The notes under the pieces are model-generated. The model was not told the DNA's origin, searched no databases, and worked only from the letters and a program-made list of their open reading frames with translations. Below are positions 41,393 through 48,743 of a stretch of DNA of 64,000 nt, piece by piece. This DNA is from Vreelandella andesensis (GTDB lineage: Bacteria > Pseudomonadota > Gammaproteobacteria > Pseudomonadales > Halomonadaceae). The position numbers and the translations under genes were made by a program. The stretch is from NCBI RefSeq assembly GCF_003989795.1, contig NZ_RZHG01000030.1, forward strand, positions 191,026 through 255,025, in the 5' to 3' direction. Position 1 is the first letter of the stretch; each line of letters starts with the position of its first letter.

Positions 41393-41398
41393 TATAAT
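41393..41398 (+). promoter_or_regulatory. -10 promoter element before the first moron
   Basis: A perfect TATAAT sits one base after the portal stop codon, ahead of a gene that also has its own terminator. No good -35 sequence is seen at 17 bp, so strength is uncertain. Confidence 0.45.
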
Positions 41399-41488
41399 CA
41401 TGCAGTGGCTAGGCCCGTACAGCCGAAAAGCGGTTACCTCACCGCCTGCCACTCCCATAAACGAGGTGATCGAAGAGAGGTATTCGAT

Positions 41489-42001
41489 ATGAAGGTAATC
41501 ATAAACGACCTAACTCACTCAGATACTGCATATAACTACGCGCTGGCTATTGCCGCCGGGGTTGGTGAGTTTCAGTTAAAGAAAGGCAAAGCACCTAAAC
41601 TCGTTTCCAGCGGGCGCGGAAGATGGCTTTGGCTTAAGAGACAGATAGACATTAAGAACGATGCGGGATGGCTGATGGCAGTCATTGAGAAGGAAGAGAT
41701 TAGCGTCTCGCACGCCTCGCTTGGGAATCATAAGGGCGAATGGACCGCCCGCTGCCCCGCCAACACTCTCCACGGTTTCAGCAAAGATACAGAGCATGTA
41801 TCGCCAGTGTTTAAGTGGGCCGTGATTGGCGCGCTCCTAGATCGATTGCATGGCTCTATAGACCTGCCTGATGATGTTTATGCTGTATACCTAGCTGAGA
41901 CGAAAGCCTATAAAGATTGGGCTAGGAAGGTTGATTCAGAAAACCCAACAATGGCAGAGATTGAGGCTATGGGCGCATTCGACGGAGTTGAGTTCAGCTA
42001 G
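41489..42001 (+). CDS. Moron gene in the head region (possibly NinX/DUF2591-like)
   Basis: The likely start is MKVIINDLTHSDTAYNYALA at 41489, giving 170 residues. A DUF2591/NinX-like arrangement is suspected from YNYALAIAAGV near the start and SLGNHKGEWTA in the middle, but the likeness is weak. It separates portal and head-morphogenesis genes, with its own -10 and terminator. Moron genes in such places often serve the lysogen (for example exclusion of other phages); that is inference. Confidence 0.6.
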   Translation: MKVIINDLTHSDTAYNYALAIAAGVGEFQLKKGKAPKLVSSGRGRWLWLKRQIDIKNDAGWLMAVIEKEEISVSHASLGNHKGEWTARCPANTLHGFSKDTEHVSPVFKWAVIGALLDRLHGSIDLPDDVYAVYLAETKAYKDWARKVDSENPTMAEIEAMGAFDGVEFS

Positions 42002-42027
42002 CCGCACGCCATTAGCAAAAACACAAG

Positions 42028-42053
42028 AGCCCAGCCAACGCGCTGGGCTTTTT
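42028..42053 (+). terminator. Terminator of the head-region moron
   Basis: AGCCCAGC/GCTGGGCT stem and TTTTT. Confidence 0.85.
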
Positions 42054-42072
42054 CATGCTCGGAGCCTGAACA

Positions 42073-43089
42073 ATGACAGCCGATTTTCGCCTACTTGAGC
42101 GGCTCATAAGGCACCAAGTGTTAGTTCAGCGCTTTTCAGGCTCGCAGATCAAAGCCGCTATGCCCGCTATCAGGAAGCTCGCCAAGGATTTACGGCAGCG
42201 CATTGCAGGCGGTGATGCTACCGAGTTCGCCATGGGCCGCATGGTCGCGCTTGAGCGTGATATTCAGCTGCTTGTCGCTACGGCAACCGATGGCATTCAG
42301 CAGGTATTAGACCTTGAAGACTTCGCTGTACAAGAGGTCGAGTTCACACAGCGGCTACTCGGTGCAGCGGTAAGCGTTGACCTTGCCGAAGGCATTAACA
42401 TGGATATGGTGCGTGCGATTACCACGCGCCGCCAGATGCAGCTCGTTAGCGGCGATACGATCAAGCGGCTGACGATTCCCGCCATGTTTGATGAGTTTAG
42501 TGAGGCAGTGGGCCGTGATGCGCTGCGCATCGTGCAGGCAGGTGTGCTAGAGGGTCGCACACAGCAACAAATGTCGCGTGACGTTGCCAAGCTGGTCACG
42601 ACGCGCAGCCGACGCCAAGCAGAGACAGTGATACGCACCGCAACGAATGGTATTGGAGGAGCAGCGCGCAACGAGGTGTATGCGGCCAATAGCGACATTC
42701 TCGAAGGCGAGAAGTGGACCTCTACACTTGACGGAAAAACGAGCGCTGTATGTCGCTCGCGTGACGGAGAGGTGTACAGGCTCAATCAAGGCCCACGCCC
42801 GCCTGCACACTATGGCTGCCGCAGTCTGATGCGGCCTATCGTCAAAGAAGAGTACCGCATTGCAGCCGTTGGGCAACGCGCTTCCATGGATGGGCCGGTT
42901 GATTCCCGCGTCACCTATGGCGGCTGGCTTAAACGACAGCCTGACGCGTTCGTTGATGACGTTCTCGGCCCAAGGCGTGCCGAACTTTTCCGCTCCGGCA
43001 AGCTGCGCATTGATCAATTCACCGACGATGCCGGAAGAAGCCTAACGCTTGAGCAGCTACGACAGCGATACGATTTAACCATGCAGTAG
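42073..43089 (+). CDS. Phage head morphogenesis (minor head) protein
   Basis: This 338-residue protein has the SPP1 gp7/Mu F-type C-terminus: ATNGIGGAARNEVY, EKWTSTLDGKTSAVCRSRDGEVYRLNQGPRPPAHYGCRSLMRPIV, with the Cys/His cluster typical of this family. It is a minor capsid component placed beside the portal. Confidence 0.85.
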   Translation: MTADFRLLERLIRHQVLVQRFSGSQIKAAMPAIRKLAKDLRQRIAGGDATEFAMGRMVALERDIQLLVATATDGIQQVLDLEDFAVQEVEFTQRLLGAAVSVDLAEGINMDMVRAITTRRQMQLVSGDTIKRLTIPAMFDEFSEAVGRDALRIVQAGVLEGRTQQQMSRDVAKLVTTRSRRQAETVIRTATNGIGGAARNEVYAANSDILEGEKWTSTLDGKTSAVCRSRDGEVYRLNQGPRPPAHYGCRSLMRPIVKEEYRIAAVGQRASMDGPVDSRVTYGGWLKRQPDAFVDDVLGPRRAELFRSGKLRIDQFTDDAGRSLTLEQLRQRYDLTMQ

Positions 43090-43107
43090 CAACACCACAT
43101 CACTACA

Positions 43108-43133
43108 GCCCTGCTTTCGAGCGGGGTTTTTTT
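43108..43133 (+). terminator. Terminator after the head morphogenesis gene
   Basis: CCCTGC/GCGGGG-type stem with TTTCGA loop and seven Ts, inside the late operon. Confidence 0.75.
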
Positions 43134-43180
43134 ATGGGCGCGCGGGGCGTGCCTGAATCAACGTTCGGGGAACGTGAAAC

Positions 43181-43876
43181 ATGCTGAAGTTCAAGATCAC
43201 TAAAGACGAGTTTGCAGCACTGGATGAGGCGCAACAGGCACTTTACGCCGAAGCGGGCGACGGTTATCAGCTGCAAGTGGACGGCATTGACGATGGGGCT
43301 GAACTAAAAGAAGCCCTGCGCAAGGAGCGCGAAGAGCGCGCCGAAGCAAAGCGGAAGTTAAAAGAATTTGAATCCGACGCTGAGCGCAAAGAGCGCGAGC
43401 GGCTAGAGCAGCGCCAAGAATGGGAGCAGCTCGCCAAGAGTGAGCGAGAGCAACGCGAACAGCGCGATAAAGAGCTAGCAGAGCTGCGTGATGAGGTGGC
43501 TAACGGTAAGCGCACGACCACCGCAGAGAGCGTAGTTGCTGGCCTGATTGACAAAGAGGCAACCGGTGGCGTGCAGCGCTACAACCTGCTACGCAAAGAG
43601 GCGATGCAACACATTGCCCATACACCCGATGGCATCAAGATTAACGGGCCTGATGGCGAGGCGTGGGACGCTAAGCGATTGGGCCAGTATTTGAGTGAAA
43701 CCTATCCATTTCTGGTGGATGGCAGCAAGGCGTCTGGGGGCGGTGCTCCTGGATCGAGCGGCGGCGGGGCCGTCACGAAAAAGTTTGACCAAATGGACGC
43801 CGGTGAGCTTTCCGCGCTCCGACAGCAAAACCCAGACGTATATCAGCGTCTGCGTGACGAATACCACAACCGCTAA
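43181..43876 (+). CDS. Capsid scaffolding protein
   Basis: In this 231-residue protein the middle (about residues 45-110) is an extremely charged coiled coil (KEREERAEAKRKLKEFESD and QREQRDKELAELRDEV). The C-terminal 60 residues have a Gly-rich linker and a short helical tail (LSALRQQNPDVYQRLRDEY). This is the normal plan for scaffolds encoded just before the major capsid protein, which it is. Confidence 0.8.
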   Translation: MLKFKITKDEFAALDEAQQALYAEAGDGYQLQVDGIDDGAELKEALRKEREERAEAKRKLKEFESDAERKERERLEQRQEWEQLAKSEREQREQRDKELAELRDEVANGKRTTTAESVVAGLIDKEATGGVQRYNLLRKEAMQHIAHTPDGIKINGPDGEAWDAKRLGQYLSETYPFLVDGSKASGGGAPGSSGGGAVTKKFDQMDAGELSALRQQNPDVYQRLRDEYHNR

Positions 43877-43889
43877 GAGGTAACACCCA

Positions 43890-44894
43890 ATGGCTACTGT
43901 TCGCCTATCTGACATTATCGACACGACGGTCTTCCAAGACCTTCCCCCTGTAAATGACCCCATGCTAACCCGGCTGCTGCAATCCGGCGTTATCACCCGT
44001 AGCGCGCTACTGAACAGCATCGCAAACGCTCCCGGCCGCATGGCTGAGCTGCCGTTCTGGAATGATCTTGACCCTAACGACGAGCCGAATATGTCTAACG
44101 ACGATCCGGCCTCAACTGCTGCGGCCAAGAAAGTCGTGCAAGGTAAGCAAATTGGCTATGTGTCTTACCTTAACCAGGGCTGGTCTGAGACTGACCTCGC
44201 TGCTGAAATGGTAATGGGCGGTCGCGCCATGAACCAAATCCGCAGCCGCGTAGACACCTATTGGAACCGCCAGTGGCAGAAGCGCTTGATCTCTGCTGCG
44301 CTGGGCGTTCTGGCTGATAACGAGGCAAACGGTGCAGGCGACATGCTTTATGCCACCACCACTGACCCGTTCACTAAAGCTGGATTCATCAAGAGCGCTG
44401 GCACCATGGGCGATCTACGCGACCAGATCACCGCAATGGCTGTGCATTCCAGTGTGCGCGATCAAATGGACTTCAATGACCAGATTGATTATATCCGCGA
44501 CAGCGAAGGCAATCTGATTGGCGAGTCTTATTCAGGCAAGCTGCTTATCGTAGACGATGGCTTGCCCGCTATCGACGCAGGCACAGGCAATATCGACTAC
44601 ATCTCGGTGCTGTTTGGTGCAGGCGCGTTTGGTTATGGCGAGGGTACACCTACCACGCCAACTGAGGTTGAGCGCGAGGCATCTCAAGGTAATGGTGCCG
44701 GTGTTGAAACGCTGTGGAGCCGTAAAACGTGGTTGCTACACCCGTTTGGCTATCAGGCGTCCGCGCCTACTGGACAATCGCATACCCGTGCAGAGCTTGA
44801 AAGCGCTGCTAACTGGGCTCGCGTCGTGCCGCGCAAAACCATTCCTATGGCTTTCTTGCGTACTCGCAATGACGGCGAAATCCCGACCACATAA
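43890..44894 (+). CDS. Major capsid protein
   Basis: This 334-residue protein follows the scaffold gene, as major capsid genes usually do. The sequence (TTVFQDLPPVNDPMLTRLLQSGVITRS, LNSIANAPGRMAELPFWNDL, GYVSYLNQGWSETDLAAEMV, YWNRQWQKRLISAALGVLADN) fits the HK97-fold coat protein family of siphoviruses. It has a strong AGAGG translation start shared with the tail tube gene. Confidence 0.88.
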   Translation: MATVRLSDIIDTTVFQDLPPVNDPMLTRLLQSGVITRSALLNSIANAPGRMAELPFWNDLDPNDEPNMSNDDPASTAAAKKVVQGKQIGYVSYLNQGWSETDLAAEMVMGGRAMNQIRSRVDTYWNRQWQKRLISAALGVLADNEANGAGDMLYATTTDPFTKAGFIKSAGTMGDLRDQITAMAVHSSVRDQMDFNDQIDYIRDSEGNLIGESYSGKLLIVDDGLPAIDAGTGNIDYISVLFGAGAFGYGEGTPTTPTEVEREASQGNGAGVETLWSRKTWLLHPFGYQASAPTGQSHTRAELESAANWARVVPRKTIPMAFLRTRNDGEIPTT

Positions 44895-44902
44895 CCGAAA
44901 AG

Positions 44903-44922
44903 GGCTGGCCTTCGGGCTGGCC
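44903..44922 (+). other. UUCG stem-loop after the capsid gene
   Basis: GGCTGGCC, then TTCG, then GGCTGGCC: eight pairs including two G-U, closed by the very stable UUCG loop. No T-run follows, so it is probably an mRNA-stability or attenuation element between capsid and connector genes. Confidence 0.55.
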
Positions 44923-44939
44923 TAGCTTGAGGTAATGCT

Positions 44940-45047
44940 ATGAGCAAGACACTGAGTTTTGAAGAGGTGCAGCGTCGCCAGCGTGAAAAGCGACAGGCGG
45001 CGCAAAAGCCCAAGCCCAAGCCTCGCAAAGATCCGGCTGAGGAGTAG
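44940..45047 (+). CDS. Small basic phage protein, 35 residues
   Basis: ATG follows GAGG at 6 nt. The peptide (LSFEEVQRRQREKRQAAQ, then KPKPKPRKDPAEE) is highly basic and helical. It stands where other phages have a short ORF behind the coat gene. Function unknown. Confidence 0.55.
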   Translation: MSKTLSFEEVQRRQREKRQAAQKPKPKPRKDPAEE

Positions 45048-45050
45048 TTT

Positions 45051-45428
45051 ATGACCGAGTACGTCACCACTGCTGATGTCGAGGGCGTGCTCGGCACTGA
45101 CTGGGAAGGCGCAGGCGATGCAGCACGCGCCATACTTGAGGCTAATACGTGGCTGACCTCGCGCCGCGTCAATGCCAGCGACCCTGTAGAGGCTGACATC
45201 ATCACCGCAGGCGCGTATCTCGCACAGATGGCTGCCGAAGGTGCGCTTTATGCTGACCGCACGCCAGCGCTCAAACGCAAGCGCGTAAAGGCAGACACGG
45301 TAGAAAGCGAGCTTGAGTATCAAGACAACGCTACAGCCAGTAACGGGCGTTTACGGCTCGTTCTCGACCTATTGCGGCCCTACCTGCCAGCGGGTGGTGG
45401 TTCGACGTTCGATGTGAGGCGCGCATGA
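45051..45428 (+). CDS. Head-tail connector protein (gp6-like)
   Basis: The 125-residue helical product (TTADVEGVLGTDWEGAGDAARAILEANTWLTSR, EADIITAGAYLAQMAAEG) is typical of the ring protein that attaches below the portal. Its stop overlaps the next gene by 4 bp. Confidence 0.75.
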   Translation: MTEYVTTADVEGVLGTDWEGAGDAARAILEANTWLTSRRVNASDPVEADIITAGAYLAQMAAEGALYADRTPALKRKRVKADTVESELEYQDNATASNGRLRLVLDLLRPYLPAGGGSTFDVRRA

Positions 45429-45778
45429 GTCTACGCGACGACATACAGGCCGACATTGCCGAGGCGTTCGATAATGACCTTGCCGATGCAGTGACCAGCT
45501 TCACCGGCTCGCGTGAGACAGCCGGAAGCTACGATCCGGTATCTGGCACCACTAGCACAACGACCACGACATACATCGGGCGCGGCGTGTTTGACGACTA
45601 CTCCATTCGCGAGATAGACGGCCAGCACATCAAGCGCAGCGATCAGAAATTAACGGCGCTGCAAAATGAAGTGACGGACATGCCGCAAGTGGATGACACC
45701 ATCGACGGTTTCACGGTGATTAGCGTCGGCAACGACCCCGCCGCGGCGACGTACACCATTCAGCTGCGCAAAACGTGA
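45425..45778 (+). CDS. Head-tail stopper/joining protein
   Basis: The 117-residue protein is beta-rich, with a Thr-rich loop (DPVSGTTSTTTTTYIGRGVFDDY) and a domain ending TVISVGNDPAAATYTIQLRKT, like stopper proteins of siphoviruses. Assignment rests on position and general pattern. Confidence 0.7.
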   Translation: MSLRDDIQADIAEAFDNDLADAVTSFTGSRETAGSYDPVSGTTSTTTTTYIGRGVFDDYSIREIDGQHIKRSDQKLTALQNEVTDMPQVDDTIDGFTVISVGNDPAAATYTIQLRKT

Positions 45779-45785
45779 GGTGCTT

Positions 45786-46163
45786 ATGGGGTGGAGCAGA
45801 CTATTAGGCGGCTTCGTTAGCGAAGTGGAAAAAACACAAAACAAACGCCTTCGCGCTGCGGCTATGCAGGCGTTTAGCGGCGTGATTGAGAGATCGCCGG
45901 TTGATACCGGTGCCTTTCGCAGCAATAACACGGTAAGCGTAGGCACGCCGGACTATAGCGCTGATGAGAGCAAGACCGACGACCCGCTTGCAGAAGGTAT
46001 GCAGATCATCGGGCGCGTCAATAACGCATTCGGGGTGATATACGTTCAGAATAATCTTATCTATGCCGAGGAGCTTGAAAATGGCAGCTCTGGGCAGACC
46101 GGCAACCGCCCTGGTGGCATCTATGCCGTCACGTTTAATGACCTCAAGGAAGCCAGCCGATGA
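45786..46163 (+). CDS. Neck protein (HK97 gp10-like)
   Basis: This 125-residue protein contains SGVIERSPVDTGAFRSNNTVSVG and NNLIYAEELENGSSGQTGNRPGGIYAVTF, the signature of the gp10/minor tail connector family, where the first block is a conserved helix with PVDTG. The start at 45786 has GAGG before it; a GTG two codons earlier is less likely. Confidence 0.8.
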   Translation: MGWSRLLGGFVSEVEKTQNKRLRAAAMQAFSGVIERSPVDTGAFRSNNTVSVGTPDYSADESKTDDPLAEGMQIIGRVNNAFGVIYVQNNLIYAEELENGSSGQTGNRPGGIYAVTFNDLKEASR

Positions 46164-46558
46164 GCTATGTCAGCATACGCGCTGCTATCCAAGGGCTTAT
46201 CTATGGTTGGCCTAATGCGCCTATTGCTTGGGATAACGCGCCGACGCCCAAGGAAGCCTTGGAAGCACAGTCTAATGGCGACCCATGGGTAGCGCTGACC
46301 ATCCTGCCAGGAACCACGATAACAGCCAGTATTGGCTCATCGCCGAATGTTCGCCAAACAGGGCTGATCGCTGTGCAGGTATTCGTCAAGCCTGACACCG
46401 GCACCATTGCGGCATACGAGCTGTGCGATTCACTGGCCGCCCTGTTGCAGCACAAGCAAAGCGGCGCACTTGAAACGCTTGCGCTTAGCGTGACACGCAC
46501 TGGCGAGATGAACGGCTACTTCCAGCTAAACGCCACCGTGCCGTACCGATACAACTGA
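46160..46558 (+). CDS. Tail terminator protein
   Basis: This 132-residue product begins MSYVSIRAAIQGLIYGWP with IAWDNAPTP, a pattern of DUF4128/U-like tail terminators. It caps the tail tube. It is coupled by 4-bp overlap to the neck gene. Confidence 0.75.
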   Translation: MSYVSIRAAIQGLIYGWPNAPIAWDNAPTPKEALEAQSNGDPWVALTILPGTTITASIGSSPNVRQTGLIAVQVFVKPDTGTIAAYELCDSLAALLQHKQSGALETLALSVTRTGEMNGYFQLNATVPYRYN

Positions 46559-46582
46559 CCTCCCCACCAAGCACCACCCAAT

Positions 46583-46605
46583 ACCCGGCCTCTGCCGGGT
46601 TTTTT
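46583..46605 (+). terminator. Terminator before the tail tube gene
   Basis: ACCCGGC-CTCT-GCCGGGT stem followed by TTTTTT, in the late operon. Confidence 0.85.
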
Positions 46606-46635
46606 CATTTCTGAAACCCGCAAGAGGTAACACCC

Positions 46636-47535
46636 ATGAGTGAGAGCAATAGAGTTCGCATCGCCTACCGCGAGGCTGGCAGCGTAGAGCCTTGGCAAAT
46701 TATTCGCCGTACTGGCGACGCGCTAACCGCTGGAACGGAAACTGTTCGCTCGGATGAGATTCGTAGCGACCGACAAAGAAGTGGGCAAAAAGCTACGACG
46801 ATCACAGCGGGCGGGACTTTGGACTTTGAAATGTCCAGTGGGTCATTTGATAGCTTCCTGGCAGCCGCGCTTTGCACTGACTGGACAACTGACGTACTGA
46901 CCGTTGGCACCACCACTAAGCGCTTTGACGTGATCAAGAGCTACTTGGCTGATGATGAGCACATCGTCTTCAAGGATATGGAAGTTGGCCAGCTATCCCT
47001 AACTGCTGAGTCAGGCCAGAAAATCACCGGCCAGATCACGTTTGCAGGCCGTGAAGTTGATGATGATTACGATATTACAGGCGACACCTTCACCGAGGCC
47101 ACGACCGGCCTAATCTTCGACTCATCCAACAACCTGAACGGCGTGACCGTTGACGGTATGCCACTGAGCGGAACGGTGTTCAAGGCGCTTGGCTTGACGA
47201 TCAACAACAACCACCAGACTGACCAAGCCGTTGGCGAGAAATTCCAGAACCATTTCAAAGGTTCGTGCGACATCACCACCACTAGCACGATTCGCATGGC
47301 ATCGGCGGCGCTTGATCTATGGCGCTCCTCCACGCTTGGCAACGTGCCGGTAGCGCTGGCGTTCAACATGGCCGATGGCAACGGCTACTCCTACGCCTTT
47401 GAGCTTGGCGAGGTGTATCTATCCACTGAGCCGCCTTCCGGCGCGCTTGACGCCATTCTCGACCTGTCAGCAGACGGCACAGCAGCCGTTGATAGCACTG
47501 GCGAGATGATAACGATTACGCGTGTGACGGTTTAA
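46636..47535 (+). CDS. Major tail tube protein
   Basis: This 299-residue protein is mostly beta-strand and Thr/Asp-rich, with TVRSDEIRSDRQRSGQKATTITAGGTLDFEM at the start, a tail-tube signature, and an extra C-terminal domain. It follows the terminator protein as usual. The leader (AAGAGGTAACACCC) is identical to that of the capsid gene, consistent with a highly produced protein. Confidence 0.85.
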   Translation: MSESNRVRIAYREAGSVEPWQIIRRTGDALTAGTETVRSDEIRSDRQRSGQKATTITAGGTLDFEMSSGSFDSFLAAALCTDWTTDVLTVGTTTKRFDVIKSYLADDEHIVFKDMEVGQLSLTAESGQKITGQITFAGREVDDDYDITGDTFTEATTGLIFDSSNNLNGVTVDGMPLSGTVFKALGLTINNNHQTDQAVGEKFQNHFKGSCDITTTSTIRMASAALDLWRSSTLGNVPVALAFNMADGNGYSYAFELGEVYLSTEPPSGALDAILDLSADGTAAVDSTGEMITITRVTV

Positions 47536-47643
47536 CCAAATACGGCGGCTTGAGCATGTCGTCCGTGTGCTCTTGCTGCCGTTCTACTCGCAGCACCAAC
47601 GGACACGTAACACCAAACTCAACGGACACGAAAGGTATTTATC

Positions 47644-48054
47644 ATGGCTTTTAACGCAAAACGCTTTAACACTGACGCATTCACCGATGGCGTATGGGTA
47701 AACATCCTTGGCGGCGAGTTCAAGGTTGGCCGCGCTGGAAACCCACATTATGAGCGTGCGCTTGAAGACAGCGGCTACCGTAAGCTAGACGACCCAGCGG
47801 AAAAGCAGCGCGCTCTCTACACCGCTATCGCCAAAGGCGTGCTGAAAGATTGGCGCGACGTTGAAGACGACAAGGGCCAAGCTATCCCGTTTACTGTTGA
47901 CAATGCCGTTGACGTTCTCATGGATAACCCTGACTTGGTTGGGCGTCTTTTGAGCGAGGCTAACGACTTATCGAATTGGAAGAAGGATGACGTGAGCAAC
48001 CAAACAAAAAAGCCACGCAATTCATCTCCTGGCAAGCCCGCTTCCAGCGAGTAG
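47644..48054 (+). CDS. Tail assembly chaperone, short form (gpG-like)
   Basis: This 136-residue protein (ALEDSGYRKLDDPAEKQRALYTAIAKGVLKDW, AIPFTVDNAVDVLMDNPDLVGRLLSEANDLSNW) ends in a Lys/Ser/Pro-rich tail. It is the first reading of a pair fused by frameshift. The chaperone coats the tape measure until the tube assembles. Confidence 0.8.
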   Translation: MAFNAKRFNTDAFTDGVWVNILGGEFKVGRAGNPHYERALEDSGYRKLDDPAEKQRALYTAIAKGVLKDWRDVEDDKGQAIPFTVDNAVDVLMDNPDLVGRLLSEANDLSNWKKDDVSNQTKKPRNSSPGKPASSE

Positions 48055-48338
48055 GGCAGTCTCTTGAGGATGCCCAACAGGAATATCGGCGCGATGCTGA
48101 GTTCTTAGGCGTTGCTATCGAAGTGCCTGAGCTAGATGGGCGCACGTCCTTTTGGATGAGCGCCTTCGGCATCCTCAACCGCACCCGCCCGGCTAGCATG
48201 GGCGGCGTGCCACCGATTAACCCTGTCACCGTGCTTGACCTTGCCGACCGCCTGCAATGGCCTTGTCAGCCAGACGAGGCGCTGACGGTAATAATCGCAA
48301 TGGACGACGAGTGGCGCTCTATGCAGCAAAAGGACTAG
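47644..48338 (+). CDS. Tail assembly chaperone, frameshifted long form (gpGT-like)
   Basis: A heptamer A AAA AAG lies at 48006-48012. A -1 slip there joins the first reading to an open frame continuing ATQFISWQARFQRVGQSLED, then EYRRDAEFLGVAIEVPEL, up to 48338, giving about 231 residues. The upstream part of the second frame has no separate start and is in register, which supports a programmed fusion as in lambda G-GT. Confidence 0.85.
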
Positions 48339-48339
48339 A

Positions 48340-48368
48340 CTGTCTCCTAATTAAAATACGGGAGACAG
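48340..48368 (+). promoter_or_regulatory. Hairpin sequestering the ribosome-binding site of the second moron
   Basis: CTGTCTCC (48340-48347) and GGAGACAG (48361-48368) form a perfect 8-bp stem around a 13-nt AT-rich loop. The GGAG within the right arm lies 9 nt before the ATG at 48374, so the hairpin would mask it. The loop also holds a TAAAAT-like hexamer. Confidence 0.65.
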
Positions 48369-48373
48369 GCGTA

Positions 48374-48676
48374 ATGATTGGGATAATTCTATTTTTAATA
48401 CTGGTGCTGCTCATCTATGCGACTGGATTACTGCCGGGCGTAATGAAATTTATATCTGGTTTTTTTGCGCTAGTCATTGTCGCATTTTCGGCAGCGGCAT
48501 TTGGGTGGCCAACAGTGATTGCCGGATTCGTCGCTGCTGTAGCATTGGCGTTTATTGCGCTTTGGTTAGTGGGGCGCAACGTCAATCGGCCCATTGCTGT
48601 TAAATCCAATCACACCGACATCCATCAACAGCTAGAAAAAGTCAACAAAGAAGAAAGGCAGCGCCGCAACAGATAA
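48374..48676 (+). CDS. Small membrane protein inserted between tail chaperone and tape measure (moron)
   Basis: This 100-residue product has two to three membrane helices (GIILFLILVLLIYATGLLPGV, FISGFFALVIVAFSAAAFGW, VIAGFVAAVALAFIALWLVG) and a short basic cytoplasmic tail. The location is unusual, as tape measure normally follows the chaperone directly. The gene ends with its own terminator. A role in superinfection exclusion is possible but unproven. Confidence 0.7.
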   Translation: MIGIILFLILVLLIYATGLLPGVMKFISGFFALVIVAFSAAAFGWPTVIAGFVAAVALAFIALWLVGRNVNRPIAVKSNHTDIHQQLEKVNKEERQRRNR

Positions 48677-48704
48677 CGCCACCTTAAATCAGATAGGTAC
48701 ACAG

Positions 48705-48725
48705 ACCCGCTTCGGCGGGTTTTTT
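48705..48725 (+). terminator. Terminator after the second moron
   Basis: ACCCGC-TTCG-GCGGGT stem with six Ts, 19 bases before the tape measure gene. Confidence 0.9.
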
Positions 48726-48743
48726 ATTGCTTGAGGATTATTT

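Noticed and set aside
42297..43017. Minus-strand ORFs of 156-162 codons
   Set aside because: Shadows of the head morphogenesis gene without start signals.
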